A program made the position numbers and the translations under genes. Positions 60,787 to 64,000 of a stretch of DNA of 64,000 nt are shown here, piece after piece. Source of the stretch: JAWLDA01 sp041686855 (lineage in GTDB: Bacteria; Bacillota; Limnochordia; DTU080; RSA5); contig JAWLDA010000006.1 of assembly GCA_041686855.1 (NCBI GenBank), positions 62,001 through 126,000 on the forward strand. The letters run 5' to 3'. The notes beneath the pieces were generated by a model, which did not search any database, had not been told where the DNA came from, and saw nothing but the letters and a program-made list of their open reading frames with translations. Numbering within the stretch: the first letter of the stretch is position 1; the number at the start of each line of letters is the position of its first letter.

Positions 60787-61797
60787 GTGTCTTGCGTCTT
60801 GAATCGCCCAAACTCATGCAGTCCCCAGTGGTACGCCGGAATCGATGCCGGAGGCACAGCGACGAAAGCGTGGCTGTACCAGCGGGGCGGTGATCGATTC
60901 GGACACGGGGTGGGACCGGCTGGCAACGTATTGGCTGTCACAAGCGAAGGTGTCGTGCACGCAAGTCTAGTGGCCCTGCGCGCGGCCGCAACGGCGACAG
61001 GTCTGAGTGACGTCCCTCGTTTGCACGCCTTGGCAGCTTGTGTCGCCGGGGCCCGCGGAGTAAAGGCGTGGGAGGAGATAGAGGGGCGCTTTACAAATGC
61101 GCTCGCCGGCGTGCAGGCGAGCGTGCATCCCGATACCGCCGCCGGTCTTGCCGCAGGGACACTGGGAGCGCCCGGTGTGGTCGTCATAGCAGGGACAGGC
61201 TCAACGGCTTGGGGCCTTACCCGCGACGGCAGTTGGGTGCGCAAAGGCGGCTGGGGCTACCTCTTGGGCGATGAGGGGAGCGGGTTTCATCTAGGGCTCT
61301 CGGCGCTTAAGGCGTCGGTCCGGGCGGCGGATGGAATCGGGCGACCGACTGAGCTCGCACGTCGCGTCAAAGAGGAGCTCGAAATTAGAGCCTGGGGCGA
61401 TCTCATTGGATTTGTCTACGGTTCTAAGGTGCCCAAAGAACGCATTGCGGCGCTCGCGCCTACAGTCGTCCAATGTGCCCAGGACGGGGACGCGGTGGCC
61501 GGTGAGATTCTTGATGCGTGTGTTCGAGAGCTTGTGACGCTCGCCGTGGCCACCGTGGATGCAAGCGAGTTAGACCCACCCACCCCCCTGGTGACGACTG
61601 GGGGACTTTTCAAGGTCCCCCTCATCTTGGCGCCCTTTGAGCACGAAGTGAGCCGACTGCGGCGTGTCCGAGTCGTTCGCCCCCGTGTCACTCCCGCTGC
61701 AGGCGCTTGTATCCTGGCGTTGCAGGATGCGGGCGCATGGGATGTAACGGAGCGGGAGGCATTTTTGCGGGCCCACGATCACTGGGCGAGCGCCTAA
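60787..61797 (+). CDS. BadF/BadG/BcrA-type kinase, probable GlcNAc or MurNAc kinase
   Basis: A 336-residue ASKHA-fold kinase. Phosphate-1 motif is GIDAGGTATKAW, and phosphate-2 VVIAGTGSTAWG is followed by GGWGYLLGDEGSGFHLGL, as in N-acetylglucosamine kinases and MurK. The last motif is TGGLFKVPLI. It would phosphorylate MurNAc or GlcNAc released by NamZ, preparing MurNAc-6-phosphate for MurQ if it acts at O6. The start is uncertain: GTG 60787 has AGGA 5 nt upstream, and TTG 60799 has GAGGTG 9 nt upstream. Confidence 0.85.
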   Translation: MSCVLNRPNSCSPQWYAGIDAGGTATKAWLYQRGGDRFGHGVGPAGNVLAVTSEGVVHASLVALRAAATATGLSDVPRLHALAACVAGARGVKAWEEIEGRFTNALAGVQASVHPDTAAGLAAGTLGAPGVVVIAGTGSTAWGLTRDGSWVRKGGWGYLLGDEGSGFHLGLSALKASVRAADGIGRPTELARRVKEELEIRAWGDLIGFVYGSKVPKERIAALAPTVVQCAQDGDAVAGEILDACVRELVTLAVATVDASELDPPTPLVTTGGLFKVPLILAPFEHEVSRLRRVRVVRPRVTPAAGACILALQDAGAWDVTEREAFLRAHDHWASA

Positions 61798-61875
61798 AAC
61801 CTGTCTGAACAACCAGATAACAACGGAATGAGACCTAAAGACTCAGGAAGAACCAATCCACTGGAGGCGACCAGA

Positions 61876-62592
61876 ATGTCCAGCAGAGAACAGCACATCA
61901 TGGTTGTCAGCGCTCACTGTGGCGACGCCGAAGTGATGGCTGGCGGTATCATCGCGAAGTACACGGCGCACGGCCACAAGGCGTCGATCGTACACGTAAC
62001 GCCCGGAGAGAAGGCGCACCGTTCCAAACCTCCCGAAGAGTTTGCCATGCAGAAGCGGGAGGAGGCCCGGGCGGCTGCTGAGGTACTCGGCGCTGACGTC
62101 TATTTTCTGCCGTACAAAGATGGCGAGCTCCCGGTGAACGATGAGGTGAAGTTTGCGCTGTGCGATATCATTCGTAAAGCGAAACCCACCGTCATCCTGA
62201 CGCACTGGAAAGAGAGCATTCATAAAGATCACGAGTCGACCAGCCTCATCGCTGAAGACGCGCGCTTCTACGCCGCCATCCCCGCCTTTCAGCGAGAGGA
62301 GCCGGCGCACGGAGCCTGGGGCTTCCTTTACTGTGAGAACTGGGAGGATCCCTTTGGCTTTCAGCCCGAGGTGTACGTTGATATCTCCGAGGTCTTCGAT
62401 ACCTATGTAAAGGGGATGGAGCAGTACGAGCTCTTTCGCGGCGGGATCTCGTCTTTTCGCTACATCGACTACTATAAGGCTTTAGCCGTGACACGCGGTT
62501 GTCTCTCAAACTGTCAGTATGCACAGACTTTGATGCGTCCCCGCGAGACACTGCAGACGAGCCATGCGGCCATTCCGGGGTTTGGTCTGTAA
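61876..62592 (+). CDS. PIG-L (LmbE)-family deacetylase-like protein, altered active site
   Basis: A 238-residue PIG-L/LmbE fold protein. The first motif is AHCGDAE rather than AHPDDAE: zinc ligands His14 and Asp17 are present, but the Asp that acts as general base is Gly16. HKDHES (His116, His119) supplies the later zinc residues. ATG 61876 is preceded by GGAGGCGACCAGA. Family members deacetylate GlcNAc derivatives; because the base is missing, this one may use another mechanism or not be a deacetylase. It is the last but one of the wall-sugar set. Confidence 0.82.
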   Translation: MSSREQHIMVVSAHCGDAEVMAGGIIAKYTAHGHKASIVHVTPGEKAHRSKPPEEFAMQKREEARAAAEVLGADVYFLPYKDGELPVNDEVKFALCDIIRKAKPTVILTHWKESIHKDHESTSLIAEDARFYAAIPAFQREEPAHGAWGFLYCENWEDPFGFQPEVYVDISEVFDTYVKGMEQYELFRGGISSFRYIDYYKALAVTRGCLSNCQYAQTLMRPRETLQTSHAAIPGFGL

Positions 62593-62594
62593 CG

Positions 62595-63590
62595 ATGAGG
62601 GTGAAGACGTCCTTGAGTCATAGCCTGCAGGAGATGGGTATTATCGTCAGGAGCTATCGCGGTGGAGACGAGCGTGGGATTCTCTCAGTTTGGAACCGAT
62701 CCCTTGCGGTCGATCCCATCGACATGGATCGGTTTGTCCGCCAAGTCCTCTGCGACGTAAACTTTCGTCCCGAAGGCCTCATGGTTGCATGTGACGGCGA
62801 TGAGGTGGTCGGTTTTGCCCTCGCCATTGCGCGGCGCGTACCGATCCTGGGCACCGATCTCGAGCCCGAGACGGGTTGGATCACCGCTTTGGGCGTCCAC
62901 CCAAGTCGTCAAGGGCGCGGCATCGGTAGCGCTCTCCTCGATGCGGCAGAAGAGTTCCTCCGCAACGAAGGGAAAGAGCGCATCGACGTCTCGCCGTATG
63001 CGCCCAACTACTTTTGGCCGGGTGTCGACACGGAGGCGTACGCGCGGGCGTTCGCTCTGTTGGAAGCTCGCGGGTACCAGGCCCGTTACGTTGCGGCGGC
63101 CATGGATCGCAACCTCGTCGGATTCTCCATCCCCGACGACGTGCTCGCCGTTGAGGATCAACGCATTGCCGAAGGGTACACGTTCGCTTCGCTCGATCCG
63201 GCGTCGCTTTACGACGTGAGCGCCTTTGCCGAAGCCGAGTTTAGTCCGGACTGGGGCCGAGCGGTGCGAGAGGCTATCGCTGATGGAGTCCCCTGGGAGC
63301 AGATTATCTACGCGCGCGATCCACATGGCGCCGTCGTCGGCTTTGCAATGTACGGCTCATACTCGGGCACGATGGAACGGTTTGGACCCTTTGGCGTAGC
63401 TGGTTCGCAGAGAGGGAAGGGACTCGGAAAGATCCTTCTCTACCGATCGATGGAGGCTATGTCCGCCCGGGGGCTGCACGGCGCGTGGTTTTTGTGGACG
63501 GGTGAGAAGACCGCAGCCGGAGGGCTCTACCTTCGGGCGGGATTCGACGTGACACGACGCTTTCACGTGATGCAAAAGCGACTCACTTAA
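62595..63590 (+). CDS. Tandem GNAT-domain acetyltransferase
   Basis: A 331-residue protein with two GNAT domains. The first (about 15-165) has the acetyl-CoA loop ALGVHPSRQGRGIGSALLDAA. The second (about 185-330) has GPFGVAGSQRGKGLGKILL and ends GGLYLRAGFDVTRRFHVMQK. Both retain the Q/RxxGxG/A loop. It follows the PIG-L gene by two nucleotides, so it is probably co-expressed and may acetylate a released amino group. ATG 62595 has no strong binding site; TTG 62613 and ATG 62634 are alternatives. Confidence 0.85.
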   Translation: MRVKTSLSHSLQEMGIIVRSYRGGDERGILSVWNRSLAVDPIDMDRFVRQVLCDVNFRPEGLMVACDGDEVVGFALAIARRVPILGTDLEPETGWITALGVHPSRQGRGIGSALLDAAEEFLRNEGKERIDVSPYAPNYFWPGVDTEAYARAFALLEARGYQARYVAAAMDRNLVGFSIPDDVLAVEDQRIAEGYTFASLDPASLYDVSAFAEAEFSPDWGRAVREAIADGVPWEQIIYARDPHGAVVGFAMYGSYSGTMERFGPFGVAGSQRGKGLGKILLYRSMEAMSARGLHGAWFLWTGEKTAAGGLYLRAGFDVTRRFHVMQKRLT

Positions 63591-63624
63591 GACGCCTTTT
63601 TAGAAAATGGGGGTGGCACACGTT

Positions 63625-64000
63625 ATGAATATCACCATTCAAAAAGTATGGCGCTCGTTTGCCATACTCATCGCCGCCTTGATGATCAGCTTAGTCACAG
63701 CGATGGGAGGCGTAGCCGCGGCCGGTACCGAGTCGGCGCCGACTAAGATCGTCGTTGGGCTGCCCGGAGGGAGCGCAGCGCACGCTCAAGATATTCTGGA
63801 GCGCTTCCGCGAACAAAACCCTGACATTGTCGTGGAGCCTCTGATCTTAGGGTGGACGAGCTTCTTTGAAAAGTTGCCGCTCATGTTGGTTTCAGGCGTC
63901 GCGCCAGACGTGTGGTACGGCGAATCGGGACGTGCGCTTGGTTGGTACGAATACGGTTTTACGGAAGATCTAAAACCGTATGTCGAGCGGGACTTGGATA
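63625..64000 (+). CDS. ABC sugar transporter solute-binding protein, partial
   Basis: The first 125 residues of an extracellular solute-binding protein, cut by the window end. A signal peptide spans about residues 1-36 (MNITIQKVWRSFAILIAALM onward, ending near GGVAAAG). The mature start KIVVGLPGGSAAHAQDILERF with WTSFFEKLPLMLVSGVAPDVW resembles family-1 sugar-binding proteins. ATG 63625 has GGGGGTGG about 8 nt upstream; ATG 63607 lies before that site. It probably begins a sugar uptake operon linked to the preceding catabolic genes. Confidence 0.87.
   Translation, partial: MNITIQKVWRSFAILIAALMISLVTAMGGVAAAGTESAPTKIVVGLPGGSAAHAQDILERFREQNPDIVVEPLILGWTSFFEKLPLMLVSGVAPDVWYGESGRALGWYEYGFTEDLKPYVERDLD

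Noticed and set aside
60624..61244. 206-codon minus-strand frame overlapping the BadF kinase gene
   Set aside because: Low-complexity Ala/Pro/Arg/Thr composition; it is a shadow of the kinase frame.

Overview
This 64 kb window looks like a chromosome segment of a spore-forming, moderately GC-rich member of the Bacillota. The sequence evidence is a CotF-type spore coat protein, a YkvI-type membrane protein, UppP, the sporulation-lineage style muropeptide recycling genes (AmiE-like, MurQ, NamZ), strong AGGAGG ribosome binding sites, and frequent GTG and TTG starts. No rRNA, tRNA, prophage or CRISPR array was recognised. Assignment below phylum level is not supported.

Layout. (1) 1-16.9 kb: a methyl-group region. 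On the minus strand lie metH and a DUF389 membrane protein. On the plus strand lie metK, ahcY, a PfkB kinase (probable adenosine kinase), metF and two glycine-betaine methyltransferases. Together these encode a nearly closed S-adenosylmethionine cycle feeding three-step methylation of glycine to betaine. Between metH and metK sit two divergently transcribed, full-length transposase-derived genes (IS1634-like and IS630-like). Both have lost their recognisable DDE catalytic residues, and each runs into the start of the neighbouring SAM-cycle gene. An MFS transporter, an MscS-related membrane protein and a YkvI-like transporter follow. (2) 16.9-25 kb: a sugar-phosphate isomerase-like TIM barrel, then a 3-hydroxybutyrate/acetoacetate set (metallohydrolase, 3-hydroxybutyrate dehydrogenase, acetoacetyl-CoA synthetase, thiolase, 3-hydroxyacyl-CoA/carnitine-type dehydrogenase) with a spore coat gene in the middle. 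(3) 25-29.6 kb: a cold-shock gene that appears to start at ATT, a LarA-like protein, glutaminyl-tRNA synthetase and a DUF4382 lipoprotein. (4) 29.8-38.5 kb: a selenocysteine-containing, NAD-linked formate dehydrogenase whose catalytic subunit is split into two genes in permuted order, followed by two zinc alcohol dehydrogenases, a cupin and an orphan oligopeptide ATPase. (5) 38.4-48.5 kb: 2-oxoacid:ferredoxin oxidoreductase, DoxX protein, an epimerase-like protein, a DUF58-MoxR-DUF4129 operon, a GNAT protein with a low-complexity insert, and a cupredoxin. (6) 49-50.6 kb: a gene-poor stretch with three 230-bp tandem repeats and smaller repeat families. (7) 50.7-64 kb: two Gfo/Idh/MocA dehydrogenases, UppP, a fluoride channel, two beta-lactamase-fold hydrolases, MurQ, a Na/Pi cotransporter, NamZ, a BadF-type kinase, a PIG-L-like protein, a GNAT protein and the start of an ABC sugar-binding protein. 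This group is consistent with cell-wall sugar recovery.

How the genes fit together. MetH and MetF supply methyl groups. MetK makes SAM. The two methyltransferases consume three SAM per betaine, and AhcY plus the kinase clear the inhibitory by-products. In the wall-recycling region NamZ would release MurNAc, the kinase would phosphorylate it or GlcNAc, and MurQ would convert MurNAc-6-phosphate to GlcNAc-6-phosphate. The 3-hydroxybutyrate dehydrogenase, acetoacetyl-CoA synthetase and thiolase give a complete path from 3-hydroxybutyrate to acetyl-CoA. Formate oxidation would feed NADH through the NuoE-NuoF fusion.
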